Assembly (NCBI GenBank): GCA_025769875.1
Contig: JAGFNK010000039.1
Location: 1 to 64,000 of the forward strand
Length of the DNA: 64,000 nucleotides
Origin: Russula earlei
Taxonomy: Eukaryota > Basidiomycota > Agaricomycetes > Russulales > Russulaceae
Reading direction: 5' to 3'
Both the position numbers and the translations under genes were made by a program. Under the pieces are notes generated by a model. The model was given only the letters and a program-made list of their open reading frames with translations. It was not told the DNA's origin and did no database searches. Every line of letters begins with the position of its first letter. Position 1 is the first letter of the stretch. This document shows, one piece after another, positions 21,474 through 32,558 of the stretch.

Positions 21474-23390
21474 GTCATGAATCATTCTCCGGAGAGGACC
21501 CTTGAAGGACCCTTCCTTATAGGAGGAAACCCAGCCTCTATGGTGTCACCCTGTTCACATGAGCAAAAGGGGTGAGTAGAGGTGTCCACAATATCGCGCG
21601 CGCATTGTTGCGCGAGCGATTCTCGGCACAATCGACATACAGCAAGCCCCACTTAAAGGCAACCCTTCTAGCAACAAAAGACAGCATTAGGGCCTTCCTA
21701 GGGACCCTTTGGAACAACCCTAAGAACTCTACAATAGGTACTAACCTGGTATCAAAGGCCCTACAACGCGTTATTAGACCAACTCTAATAACTATAGAAC
21801 GAACTATAAGACAACACTAAGGATCTTAATAGAAGTATTAGGATCGACTCTAAGGACCCTAATAGAACTATATAAGGGCCTTATAAGATAACACTATTCC
21901 CTAACCAAGCTACAAGTCCTCAAATGACCGGCCCTAAACTAACTAACAGGAAATGAATCAGGTGCTTGCACGTGCACTAAAGCAATGAACACGTGAACAA
22001 TGGAAGCTCTTACTCATCAAGAGAAGCTTCTTACTCAGCAGCTTACTGAGCATGACTGAGCATGCTCAGTAAGCGTCTTACTCATCACTCTATGGTGCTT
22101 GATAACAAGTTTATGACTCGTTCCCTATTTAGCAGTTCTCTTGTAGTATATAAGCGCTCAATAAAGTAGCGGACAGTCCTCAGACTGTCCATTTGTTTAC
22201 AGCACTCTCCAACCCTGGGATACTCCTTTAAGGACCATCCCCTTGTGACTACCCTGGCCCCTTCCCTGCGTGATTGCTCAACTCTCACAGTAACAATACC
22301 TCTCTGGTATCTGTTACTACTCTGGACTCTACTTCTTGCCCATGCAGTCTGTCAAGACTCACTGTTGAACTATCCAGTTCAAGAGCAAGGGATAAGCTCA
22401 AAGACGAGTCGATAGACGTCCAAGACCACGTGGGCAAGGAGTAGAACCCAGAGGAGCAACAGATACCAGAGAGGTATTGTTACTGTGAGAGTAGAACAAT
22501 CACGCAGGGAAGAGGCCAGGATAGTCACAAGGGGATGGTCCTTAAAGGAGTATCCCAGGAATAGAGAGTGCTGTAAACAAATGGACAGTCTGAGGACTGT
22601 CCGCTACTTTATTGAGCGCTTATATACTACAAGAGAACTGCTAAATAGGGAACAAGTCATAACCTTGTTATCAAGCATCATAGAGTGATGAGTAAGAAGT
22701 CGGAGAACGCTTACTGAGCATGCTCAGTCATGCTCAGTAAGCTGCTGAGTAAGAAGCTTCTCTTGATGAGTAAGAGCTTCCATTGTCCACGTGTTCACTG
22801 CTTTAGTGCACGTGCAAGCACCTGATTCATTTCCTGTTAGTTAGTTTAGGGCCGGTCATTTGAGGACTTGTAGTTTGGTTAGGGAATAGTGTTATCTTAT
22901 AAGGCCCTTATATAGTTCTATTAGGGTCCTTAGAGTCGGCCCTAATACTTCTTATTAAGGTCCTTAGTGTTGCTTTATAGTTCGTTCTATAGTTATTAGA
23001 GTTGGTCTAATAACGCGTTGTAGGGCCTTTGATACTAGGTTAGTACCTATTGTAGAGTTCCTAGGGTCGTTCCAAAGGGTCCTTAGAAAGGCCCTAATGC
23101 TGTCTTTTGCTGCTAGAAGGGTTGCCTTTAAGTGGGGCTTGCTGTATGTCAATTGTGCCGAGAATCGCTCGCGCAACAATGCGCGCGCGATATTGTGGAC
23201 ACCTCTACTCACCCCTTTTGCTCATGTGAACAGGGTGACACCATAGAGGCTGGGTTTCCTCCTATAAGGAAGGGTCCTTCAAGGGCCCTCTCCAGAGAAT
23301 GGTTCATGACACAGTCTTGGACGTCTATCGACTCGTCTTCGAGCTTACCCCTCGCTCTTGAACTGGATAGTTCAACAGTGAGTCTTGACA
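21474..23390 (-). repeat. outer Z-family solo LTR (split by an inverted Z LTR)
   Basis: Two segments (21474-22349 and 23317-23390, plus one copy of the inner TSD) form one TGTC...GACA unit of about 950 bp, flanked by GGTTG at 21469-21473 and 23391-23395. TG/CA ends with a 5-bp duplication and no ORF of a transposase fit a solo LTR. A stem of 14 bp (GCTTACTGAGCATG with its complement) lies at 22041-22074. Confidence 0.85.
22350..23311 (+). repeat. inner Z-family solo LTR, opposite orientation
   Basis: This 962-bp unit TGTCAAGACTC...TCATGACA lies inside the outer Z LTR, with the duplication CAGTC at 22345-22349 and 23312-23316. Together the two copies form an inverted repeat of about 0.9 kb per arm around 22350. 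The 14-bp stem recurs at 22709-22742. Confidence 0.85.
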
Positions 23391-24491
23391 GGTTGATGCC
23401 GCAGCCATCTCCTCCATGTTGTGTGCGTGCATCGTGTCGTTTGCTCCGCCAAAAGAGGGGTCCAGGTCGGTGCCGGAGGTGTGTGCACTGCCCTCTGCCT
23501 CCTCGGCCAGCCAAAACCCATCTGCTTCGACTGTCTCGTCGATGATGGCGTTTGCTGACCCTACAGGCCTGTTCTCTGATTGAGTGGGTGCTGGGGTGCT
23601 GGTGGATGTGGATGTGGGCTGTGCTGCTGCGTTCTCCTCCTTCTTTGGGGAGCGGCACTCGCATGCCCAGTGTCCCTGCTTTCCACAATTGTGGCATTTC
23701 CCTTTGCGACGCTTCTTCTTGGTGCCGTCGGACCCGTGAGCAGCGAGAGCTTCGTCCAGTTGCTGGTCCTTTTTGCCCAAGCTTTGGCCTTGGTGACTGT
23801 GCCCGCGGCGGGTCTTTATTCTGTCTGCCTCCTCGCAGATGGAGTCGATGAGGGAGTCCATGGGCACCTTGCTGGTGCTGTTAGTGAGTCGGGCCACTGT
23901 CATTAGTCCCGACGCGAAGCGCGCCAACTCGTCCGGGATACTGTGGAGGACGGTGCGTTGGTATTCAGCGTCGGAAATGGTGACCCCGGATGCATTGAGC
24001 TCTTCACACTTGAAGCGTAGGTCCTGAAGGAAGGTTCGGACGTCCGCACCTTTAGCGCAGCGACTGTCCAAGAATGCCTGGAGGCGGTCGCTTTGTGCAT
24101 ACTCACTCTTCACTTGGTACTCCTGAGAGACCTTCTCCCAACACAGCTGTGCTGTAGGGAGATTTGCTAAACGTACTGCAACTGCATCGGGCAAATGTTG
24201 ACAGAGCAGGAAGCGCCCTATACGGTCGTTGCGGTCCCAAGCCTTCATGGCCAAGTCCTCATCCTCGGTCGGGGTCTTAGGTTTGGCTGGGGCAGGTCGT
24301 GGGCTTGTTCCATCATAGTACCCCCACCGGTCCGTGGCTTCCATGGCTTGACGGAACCGCATGGTGAAGACAGCCCAGTTCGATCCATTCAACTCGAGGT
24401 GGGGAATAACTGCTGGCAGCTGATCAAAAGTTCCGGGGGTGGGTGTTGGCACCATGGAGGCGGCAGAAGATGTTGAAGCAGATTGAGGTCC

Positions 24492-24504
24492 AGGGCCCAT
24501 AACC
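24492..24504 (-). other. Copia-2 primer-binding site (initiator tRNA-Met anticodon arm)
   Basis: GGTTATGGGCCCT directly follows the 5' LTR, identical to Copia-1 and Copia-4. The ATG in it (the complement of the CAT anticodon) is also the first ATG of the gag frame. Confidence 0.75.
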
Positions 24505-25029
24505 TGTAGAAACTAAACAGTTTATTTGGGGTATGGAAGGGTTGTTATGCATGAGTGTATGCAGTGTCGAAGAGGACCTGCACGTTCGCACACGTGGGAA
24601 TCGCTGAATAATGTAATGACTGTACTCAGTGACTCGCGCGTGTGAGCAATCACTATGGATATATATTTACCTGAATAATGTAACAACTGTACTATTCAAG
24701 TATGAGCTTTATGGAACAAAAGGAACGATAAGTAAGTGGGAACACACCTCAGTGACTCGCGCGTGTGAGCGATCACTGAGGAGCAAGGGTAAACTATCTA
24801 CTCATTTAAGTAGGCAGGAGGTAAGCGAATGGTATCCAAATGACGGAATGTCAGTCGACCCAATCAGCGTCTACGTCAATTGACTAGACTAGGTACAAAC
24901 TGAGTGTAAATAACTAGTTCTACTTGGAGATGCTAAGAACAGTCCTGGGTATATATCCCGAGTGAGGGGATCCCTCACTCAGCTTCGTGTGCTCGCGATC
25001 GAGCTCACCCGCAGTCGGGAATCACAACA
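24505..25029 (-). repeat. Copia-2 5' LTR
   Basis: The 525-bp right LTR, differing from the left copy at about 17 sites and one single-base indel. Confidence 0.9.
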
Positions 25030-25288
25030 AAGAGCAAAACCTTTTTTTTTGTCGTTGGTGGTCGGCAGTTGGGATATCGGTAAAGGTAGATAAGTGGACG
25101 TAGATGCGAAATGAGTCAGGTAGCAGCAGGCGAAATGCGTGATTGGCTCACCTGGTCTCGCGCTCTCCTCAACCACCACATTCGCCCTCAATCGCCGACT
25201 CTGTACGTTACGGACTTCACCCACTCTCTTCATTGGAGAATGCGTCGAGTTCAAATAGGAATGCATGACATATACGAATTCAGAGGCA
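25030..25288. other. host sequence between Copia-2 and Copia-3
   Basis: This 259-bp remnant of pre-insertion sequence contains the right TSD of Copia-2 and the left TSD of Copia-3 (AGGCA, 25284-25288), plus a T-run near 25042. It probably belonged to the upstream region of U3. Confidence 0.5.
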
Positions 25289-25536
25289 TGTTGGAGTTGT
25301 GGCCAGCCACAGCGTGACGAGTCAGTCATGTGCTCACGTGGCGCGTGACAAACAAGCGCAAATGTATATAGTTCGTTTTACGGAATTTTCTCGTCCCTCA
25401 GTCTTCTACAATAAGACTGAGGTCAGTCACACACTCATTTACTTCGCACACGTAACTGATTACTCCTTTAGTATTCGCTACAGGTTAGAACACTCCTTAA
25501 TATAGTCTTCTACAATAAGACTGAGTATTCGCTACA
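25289..25536 (+). repeat. Copia-3 5' LTR
   Basis: A 248-bp LTR. It contains a perfect 10-bp stem (CCTCAGTCTT / AAGACTGAGG, 7-nt loop) at 25396-25422, and a shorter repeat of the same hairpin near 25503-25525. Confidence 0.93.
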
Positions 25537-25548
25537 GATTATGAGACC
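25537..25548 (+). other. Copia-3 primer-binding site (elongator tRNA-Met type)
   Basis: GATTATGAGACC follows the LTR without a gap. It is complementary to GGTCTCATAATC, the anticodon arm of elongator tRNA-Met, and so differs from the initiator type in the other copia elements. The assignment rests on remembered tRNA sequences. Confidence 0.6.
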
Positions 25549-25617
25549 TGAGCGTCTCTAGACAAAACAAGTCGACATCTAAACACACCCAGAACTAAGA
25601 ACAAAACATCATAGCAA

Positions 25618-28600
25618 ATGAGTACCAGTACATCCCCGCCAAACAGTGGAAATGCCCCTTCTGCAGGAGCCGTGAAAACTACCTCAAAGGCCAACTCGCG
25701 CCACTATGACGTGCCTTTCCTTGATGACGAAGGGACCGAGTTCCAGTTCTGGAAGTTCCGCATCCGAACAGTTCTCAAAACTCGAGAACTCTGGACAGTA
25801 GTTGATGGGACCTACACCAAACCCAACCCAAGCAGCGACCCCACTGGCTCCGAAGACTGGCTTTACCGAGACCGCGAGGCACACGCTCAAATATGCCTAA
25901 CGCTAAAAAACGAGCCCCTGAACTCCAGTCCTTGATGCCAAAACAGCCAAAGAATGCTGGGACAAGCTGTCAGCCCGCTATGAAGGCACTGGTGAACAAA
26001 GCATCACTCACCTCATAGAGGAGTTATTCCGAGGCACACTGTCCGAGGACGAACCCGTTGAACCCCAACTCAACAGGCTGCTCCGCTGCTCGCGAACGCT
26101 TGCCACACTCGGTTTCTCAATCGAGGACAAGCTCCTCGCGTACATCCTCCTTCAAACACTCCCAGACTCCATGGCCACTCTTAAAACCATCCTTTGCACC
26201 ACTAAAGTCTCCGAAATCTCCACTGATTTCATCAAATCCCAAATCATCAACGAAGAGCAACGCCGCGTGAACGCTTCTGGAACAAGCGCCACCGCGTTCT
26301 TCGCCAAAGCCGCTAAGAAAGCAAAGGGAAAAAATAAGCAAAAGGATAAGACTAAACATTGCACTCACTGCAATATCCCTGGCCACGACGTAAAGGAATG
26401 CCGGAAATTGAAGAAGGAGCAAGCAAAGGCAGCCACACCTGCCTCCACTGCTGCGGCGACCTCCTCGTCTGCAAAGGTTGCAGTTGCTGAGACAACCAGC
26501 GATGACGTTCAACTCTTCAGTGCAATCGCCACAGACCCATCTTCCTATCCAAATGCCGCGTTCGCTCTCCGAGCACACACTATACAGCCCAGTCAGTATT
26601 GCTGGATAGTCGACTCTGGTGCATCACGCACCATGAGCTGTAACCGCGAGTGGTTCTCCACTTTCTCCACCCTCACGCCGCCAACGCGCATCACTCTGGG
26701 TGATGACAGTGTCATCCATGCCACTGGATTCGGGCGCATCCCTGTCCGCATGAATGCAAACGGACACTGGCACAATGCCATACTCCGCGACGTACTCTTT
26801 GTCCCAGAGCTAAACGGAAATTTGCTATCAGTTGCCCAACTCTCTCGGTGTGGCGCTGATATCCATTTCACTGGGAAAAGTTGTCAGCTATTCAACCAAA
26901 AGGGAATGCTCACCTGCAATGGGCAAATCCAGGGAAAACTCTATGTTATGAACATGAGAACTGTCACCCCAGAAACAGCCCGGATCGCACGCGTCAAAAG
27001 CTTCCCAGCTGAGGGCGAAGACATGCAGTCCACAGACGAGACTGCCTTAATCGCGCGTTGCACAGCCTCCAAAGCTGACATCGACACCTGGCATCGTCGA
27101 TTAGGCCACCTTAACGTCGACACTGTAGTGCGCATGGTCAGAAAAGGGATGGTGAAAGGAATGGAAATCTCAAACAGCGCACCTACCACACTCTGTGAGC
27201 CCTGCATCAAAGGCAAACAAACACGCCTTGACATCCAAAAGTCCACGGAAACGCGCGCCAACACAGTGCTTGGCCGCGTCTTCTCAGACGTCTGTGGAAA
27301 GATGCCAACACGCTCACACAAAGGCTTCGAGTATTTCGTCACCTTCACAGACGATAAATCTCGAAAAGTGTTTGTCGAAGGGTTACGCCACAAAAGTGAC
27401 GTCGCACGCCACCTCAAAGCATTCATTGCGCGCGCTGAACTGGAAACCGGCCACCGCATGAAAGTTCTTCGCAGTGATGGAGGAGGTGAATATATTGGCC
27501 ATGAAGTCAAAAACCATCTGGAAAGCAAGGGGATCAGGCAAGAACTTACGACGCCCGACACCCCCCAGCACAATGGTGTTGCCGAACGCATGAACCGCAC
27601 CTTACTTGACAAGGTCCGTGCAATGCTGAGCGACGCTGGCCTACCAGAATCGTTCTGGTATGTCGCACTTCAACACGCTGCCCTTCTGCACAACGTCTCT
27701 CCAACACGTGCACTTGGAGACATCACACCAGAAGAAGCCTGGAGCGGAAACAAACCTGATGTTTCCCGCCTCCGTGTTTTTGGCTCCCGCGCGTTCGTAC
27801 ACATCCCGACCAAAAAACGTAGCAAATTGGCTGCAAAGTCATTAGTGTGCACGTTCCTTGGGTATGCCCAAAACCACAAAGCTTACCATCTGATACATCG
27901 ACCTTCACACCGCTTCCTGGAGTCACGCGACGTCATCTTCGATGAAGGGGGCCCAGTCAAATCCTTTGAACGTGTTATCATCCAAACTGACGACACGGAC
28001 GACATGGACACAGCAGATGAACCTATTATTACTCCGCAAACTGAAACTCCCCTGTCCGAAGCTCTATCAGAAAGTGAAAGTGAAGTCGAAGAAACACTTA
28101 CCATACAACCCCCGGCTCCACCTGAGCCTATCTCTTCCCGTCCGAAACGCACACTCCGCGCACCGATCCGTGATGATGATCCGCGCTACTCTGTAACCTC
28201 ATATGGCTCACGAAAGCGTCCTACAGAACATGCCAATGCAGCCCTAGACATCACCATGAATGACCCACGCACCTATGCTCAGGCCATGGCACGTCCGGAC
28301 GCTGCTGAGTGGGAAGTGGCTTGCGAGGAAGAAAGACGCTCATTCGAGCGCATGGGCGTATATGAAATCGCCCCACGTCCCAAAGATCGCAAGGTCGTTG
28401 GAAGTAAATGGGTATTCCGCATCAAGCGGGGGCCCGATGGCTCCACCCAAAAATATAAGGCCCGCGTCGTAGCGCAGGGCTTCACACAAGTCGAGGGGAT
28501 CGACTATGACGAAACGTTCGCGCCTGTTGCGAAATTCGCCTCCCTTCGTACTGTACTTGCTCTTGCCGCTGAACGTGACCTAGAAGTCCACCAGATGGAC

Positions 28601-29806
28601 GTTAAATCAGCATACCTCAATGGGGAACTAAAAGAAGAAATATTTATGGAACCCCCACCTGGTTTCGACATCCCCGAAGGCATGGTATTGCGCCTCATCA
28701 AAGCCCTGTATGGCACCAAACAAGGCGGCCGCGTCTGGTACGAAGACATCCGAGGCAAACTCGGCTCCATGGGTTATCAACGCACGGAGGCCGACCACGC
28801 CGTCTTCACACGCACACATGATGGAGACCTCTCCATCATCGCCTTATACGTTGATGATATCATAATGGCATCTAAATCTATGGAAACCATCAACAAAGAC
28901 AAATCAGCCCTGAAACGGCACTACGAGATGACCGACCTTGGTGACATCTCCTGGATCTTGGGCATGCGAATCACACGGAATCGCGATGCTGGTTGGATGG
29001 CCCTCTCTCAAGAAAAATATATCAATGAAATCCTAGAGAAGTATGGCAAAGCTGACGCGCGCCCCATCAGCACACCAACACTTGCGAACGAGCACCTCAT
29101 GAAGCTCACCTCGCCTGAGATCAACGCCAAAACCTACCAAAGTGCTATTGGTGCACTTATGTACCCAATGCTTGGTACACGTCCTGATCTTGCATACACT
29201 GTGGCAGCTCTTGGCCGACACGCTGCGAACCCAGGACCTGAACACCAGCGCGCACTTGATCGCGCGTTTCGATACCTCCGAGCCACCAGCACTCACCAGC
29301 TTGTTTTTCAACGAGGAGTCCCTGGTGGCACCATTTTGCATGGTTTCGTCGATGCAGACTGGGCCAGTGATGTGAATGACCGCAAATCCACATCAGGCTT
29401 TGTATTCATGCTGGGAGGAGGAGCAATCAGCTGGAGTTCGAAAAAACAAAGCTCAGTTGCTCTTTCAAGCACTGAAGCCGAGTATATCGCCGCCGCGCAT
29501 GCTACAAAAGAGTTAGTGTGGCTCAGACGCTTGCTGAGTGAACTAGGGACAAACCTTCACTCTCCAACCACTCTTCATGTGGACAACCAGTCCGCAATAG
29601 CCATCGCGCGGAACCCCGAGTTTCACGACAGGACCAAGCATATTGAAGTCCGACATCATTTTTTGCGGCACAAAGTTGAAAGCGAGGAGCTTTGCTTTCA
29701 GTACATCCCCACTGAGGACCAAACTGCTGATGTTTTGACCAAAGGACTTGCTCGAGAAAAGCATGAAAAGTTCTCCAGCGAGATGGGACTTCGCCACGCA
29801 GGCTGA
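25618..29806 (+). pseudogene. Copia-3 Gag-Pol polyprotein with one frameshift in Gag
   Basis: Gag starts at 25618 (MSTSTSPPNSGN) and is in frame to 25935. One extra base near 25927 moves the conserved continuation (DAKTAKECWDKL) to the frame that then stays open to 29806. Order in that frame: zinc knuckle CTHCNIPGHDVKEC; protease VDSGASRTM; GAG-pre-integrase HRRLGHLN; integrase with FSDVCG, TFTDDKSR and RSDGGGEY; RT with catalytic YVDDI; RNase H with SSTEAEY and HVDNQSAIA. Pol looks fully competent. The frameshift could be a real mutation, an assembly error, or (less likely, being in mid-capsid) a recoding site. Confidence 0.92.
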
Positions 29807-29813
29807 GGGGGCG

Positions 29814-30061
29814 TGTTGGAGTTGTGGCCAGCCACAGCGTGACGAGTCAGTCATGTGCTCACGTGGCGCGTGACAAACAAGCGCAAATGTATATAGTTCG
29901 TTTTACGGAATTTTCTCGTCCCTCAGTCTTCTACAATAAGACTGAGGTCAGTCACACACTCATTTACTTCGCACACGTAACTGATTACTCCTTTAGTATT
30001 CGCTACAGGTTAGAACACTCCTTAATATAGTCTTCTACAATAAGACTGAGTATTCGCTACA
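29814..30061 (+). repeat. Copia-3 3' LTR
   Basis: This 248-bp LTR is identical by eye to 25289-25536. The preceding GAGGGGGCG is the likely polypurine primer. The pol stop TGA (29804-29806) lies just upstream. Confidence 0.93.
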
Positions 30062-30402
30062 AGGCAGAGGAGCGGAGAGCAGCCGCCGAAATCACCGCCA
30101 ACTGGCACTCCTTGCGGTTCCAAGCGTCCCTAGGCGAGGTTCAGATGATCCATGGTGCTCATAGCGTATTTATCCATGCTGTGCGATGTTACAAACTTGT
30201 CGCAGTCTTGTGCTTCGCTCACGAGGCCAACTGCGGTGTAAATGTCAGGCTGCTCAGGTGTGGGTGACGAGCGCCTCTTCATCGCACTTAACTTATTTTA
30301 GTGCCGCTACTGTGGTTGGTGGCGTAGTCATCACTCACCCCCCAACGCTACGTCCTCATTGACGAGCTTTGGCCTGTACCGTGACGTCAAGCGAGTGTCA
30401 CC
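30062..30402. other. upstream flank of F-box copy C
   Basis: Non-coding as far as I can see. Similar to 33060-33335 and 39780-39965, the flanks of copies D and F, including a degraded form of the shared upstream block. Confidence 0.45.
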
Positions 30403-31968
30403 ATGCCCGAAGTCAGTAAGCTTCACACAGTCGTCTTCGGCCTCCGTTGTCTCCTCACCTCACTCACTGGCTTTGTCCAGTCATTATTGCTTTGCGCCGC
30501 CTGCTCCTCGACTACGATCTGTGGTCCCTCCCAAGTCTCGTTGGAAGTAGGTCCTAGCCAGGGTGTGTCTTTTTTTCTCAGTGTCCATGACGACCACTGA
30601 CCAATCGATCTTAGACCGGGTGACAATCGACACAATCCCCGATGATGTCCTCGTGCAAATATTTCATTTCTACGGGAATCACTGGGAAAACGAATGGCAT
30701 AGACTGGTCCATGTGTGTCAAAGATGGCGGTCCATCGTGTTTGCATCGCCGCATCACCTGAACCTGCGAATCAAGTACAGTGGGAAAAGACCCCTGTCTC
30801 AGATGATGGACGTCTGGCCTGTCTTGCCTGTGGCGATATTCTACTCGCAAAATCCATCCTCGAGCTACTGGGAAAACGTAGCTGATACCATCGAGTCGGA
30901 GCACCATCTCATATGTCATGTCGACTTGCCCGACATTCCAACATCACAATGGGAAAGATTCGCAGCAGCAATGCAGAAACCGTTCCCGCAACTGACATTT
31001 CTGCGGATTTTGCCAGCAACAAACACTGTGACGTTCGTTCCGGATTCGTTCTTGGGCGGATCCGCTCCACTTTTGCGAGAACTCTGGTTGGCGAATTGTC
31101 CGTTTCAAGGACTGCCGAAGCTACTTTTGTCTGCCAAACAACTTGTCTGTCTTTCCCTTTGGGATATTCCCGATTCCGGTTACATTTCTCCCCAGGATTT
31201 GATCACCGCCCTGTCGGTCATGTCCAGACTTGAATCCCTTCTCCTCGAATTCCGGTCCCCTCTATATCCGGCAAGTCGACCGCCTCCGCTGACACGCTCT
31301 GTCCTTCCCGCTCTCACTTTTCTTGCGTTCCACGGCGTTCACGAGTACTTGGAAGATTTATTGGCCCAAATCGAGGCTCCACTTCTTAACACACTCAGGA
31401 TAACATTCTTCATAGACCCCGACTTTGTCCTCCCACAACTCCACCGGTTGATCAGTCACACAAATCGTTCAAGACATGCGACAGAGCAACTGTGAACACT
31501 TTCAGTAATGCAATCCAATTTTACATTTTCAGAGGCACAAATCGGGTGCTCTGGTTCGAAATCAGGGGCACAGAGTTGGATTGGCAGTTTGCATCACTGG
31601 CCCAGATCTGCAGCACATCCTTTCCCCGCCTCTCCAATTTGATACGATTCGAGATCGTGGATGATGTTCCTCACTTACACTGGACAGATGACATGGAAAC
31701 CACACGATGGCTGGAACTCCTGGACCCGTTTATTGCCGTGAAGGATCTGCGCTTATCCCGTCGAGTGGCGCCACATGTCTGCCGAGTGCTGGTACAGCTT
31801 GTGGGAGAAAGAGTAACAGACGTCTTACCCGCGCTACAGAACATTTTCTTGGAGGACCTCGAGTCATTGGAGTCTGTTTCGAAATATATAGAGACTCCTC
31901 GCTGCGCGGAAACTCTCTGGTCACCCTGTGGTCCACCTTTGGGGATAGGACCTGGGCAGGATCGATGA
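30403..31968 (+). pseudogene. F-box/LRR-like gene, copy C (frameshifted)
   Basis: The exon-1 region keeps an ACCATG (30403) but changes frame, and carries a TAG (30548-30550) near the splice site. An ATG at about 30590 (MTTTDQSILDRVT), present only in this copy, could start a protein with a complete F-box (TIDTIPDDVLVQIFHFYG). That frame ends at 31495 because one base is missing where other copies read CACGCAAAATCG. The homology continues in another frame from 31492 to 31968. Near the end a further indel replaces the family C-terminus. It is most likely a pseudogene. A 310-residue F-box protein remains possible. Confidence 0.7.
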
Positions 31969-32558
31969 ACTCTTTATGCTCCTCATCTAATCAGCATCTG
32001 ATATCATTTACCTTCTGTGCAGTTATCTGGCTCCAAACACCCTTGTTGCTGTATCATTACTCAGATCTCGTCTTTTGAATCTAATTCAGAAAACACCTCT
32101 CATCATATGCAACACTCATTTGGAGGTTTCTTCCAAGTGCACACTCATGCTCACTTTTCTAAACAGTCTCACACGTTTCTTGAGGCGCTTACACACGAGG
32201 ATCAAATCGAATATGAATACATGTCAGTGCAGGTGTGATATATCGCAGCGATTACGTTGAGATCTCCATGCAAGGCTGACGATCAGACGAGACGAAGAGG
32301 GGAAGAAAGCCTGAAGCCCTCGGAATATTCTGCTACTCGTCTCCAAAGACAAGGTCGAATTTATACACATAGTCTTCTTCTCTACCAGTCCGAAATAGTA
32401 TACGACCGAGCGCATGATCCGGAGGCGGGTGTTAAGGGTATGGGAAAGAGGTGGTCTAGAACGCGCGACGCGGTATGCGCTCAGTCGGTAACGGGGTCGG
32501 TATACCATGGCCGGCAGCAAACGCGAGAGGGGAGAGGTTGGTGGCGACAACGGGGCCA
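31969..32558. other. interval between copy C and V1
   Basis: 3' flank of copy C followed by sequence similar to 38880-39150, the equivalent place beside V2. A 182-codon - strand frame (32224-32772) overlaps this interval but is not mirrored in V2, so I do not call it. Confidence 0.35.

Larger units (their letters stand above)
17515..24500 (-). pseudogene. Copia-2 Gag-Pol polyprotein, interrupted and mutated
   Basis: Gag opens at 24500. Its ATG lies within the primer-binding site, and a second Met is 16 codons in. It carries a zinc knuckle CHNCGKQGHWACEC. The frame is cut at 23391 by the Z LTRs and resumes at 21473 with protease, where the catalytic DSGA reads NSGA. Integrase follows, then a TGA (20421-20423), the solo gypsy LTR (19477-20064) and a second TGA (19327-19329). 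In RT the VDD-type motif reads HIDN, and in RNase H the expected DNQSA reads NNQSA. A third TGA (17665-17667) precedes the tail. All three Asp-to-Asn changes are explicable as CpG to CpA, and the stops as CGA to TGA. The copy is certainly inactive. Confidence 0.9.
16999..25029 (-). mobile_element. Copia-2: Ty1/copia element carrying three nested solo LTRs
   Basis: LTRs of 524 and 525 bp (TGTAG...AACA) bound the element, with the 5-bp duplication AAGAG at 16994-16998 and 25030-25034. LTR divergence is about 3% by eye. Removing the nested insertions (gypsy solo LTR, two Z LTRs) restores one continuous polyprotein frame apart from nonsense codons. It is among the most decayed elements here, with changed catalytic residues in protease, RT and RNase H. 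Confidence 0.92.
25289..30061 (+). mobile_element. Copia-3: youngest Ty1/copia element, LTRs identical by eye
   Basis: The element is 4,773 bp with 248-bp LTRs (TGTTGG...CTACA) that I read as identical, and the duplication AGGCA at 25284-25288 and 30062-30066. It has a primer site at 25537 and a G-rich tract before the 3' LTR. Pol is a 1,211-codon open frame with all catalytic motifs. Identical LTRs point to a very recent insertion, yet gag has a single-base frameshift. Confidence 0.95.

Noticed and set aside
21572..21820. 82-codon ORF in the Z LTR, repeated at 22964-23212, and a 67-codon ORF also in two copies
   Set aside because: Both lie inside solo LTRs and are conserved only because the DNA is repeated. 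The third LTR copy does not keep them.
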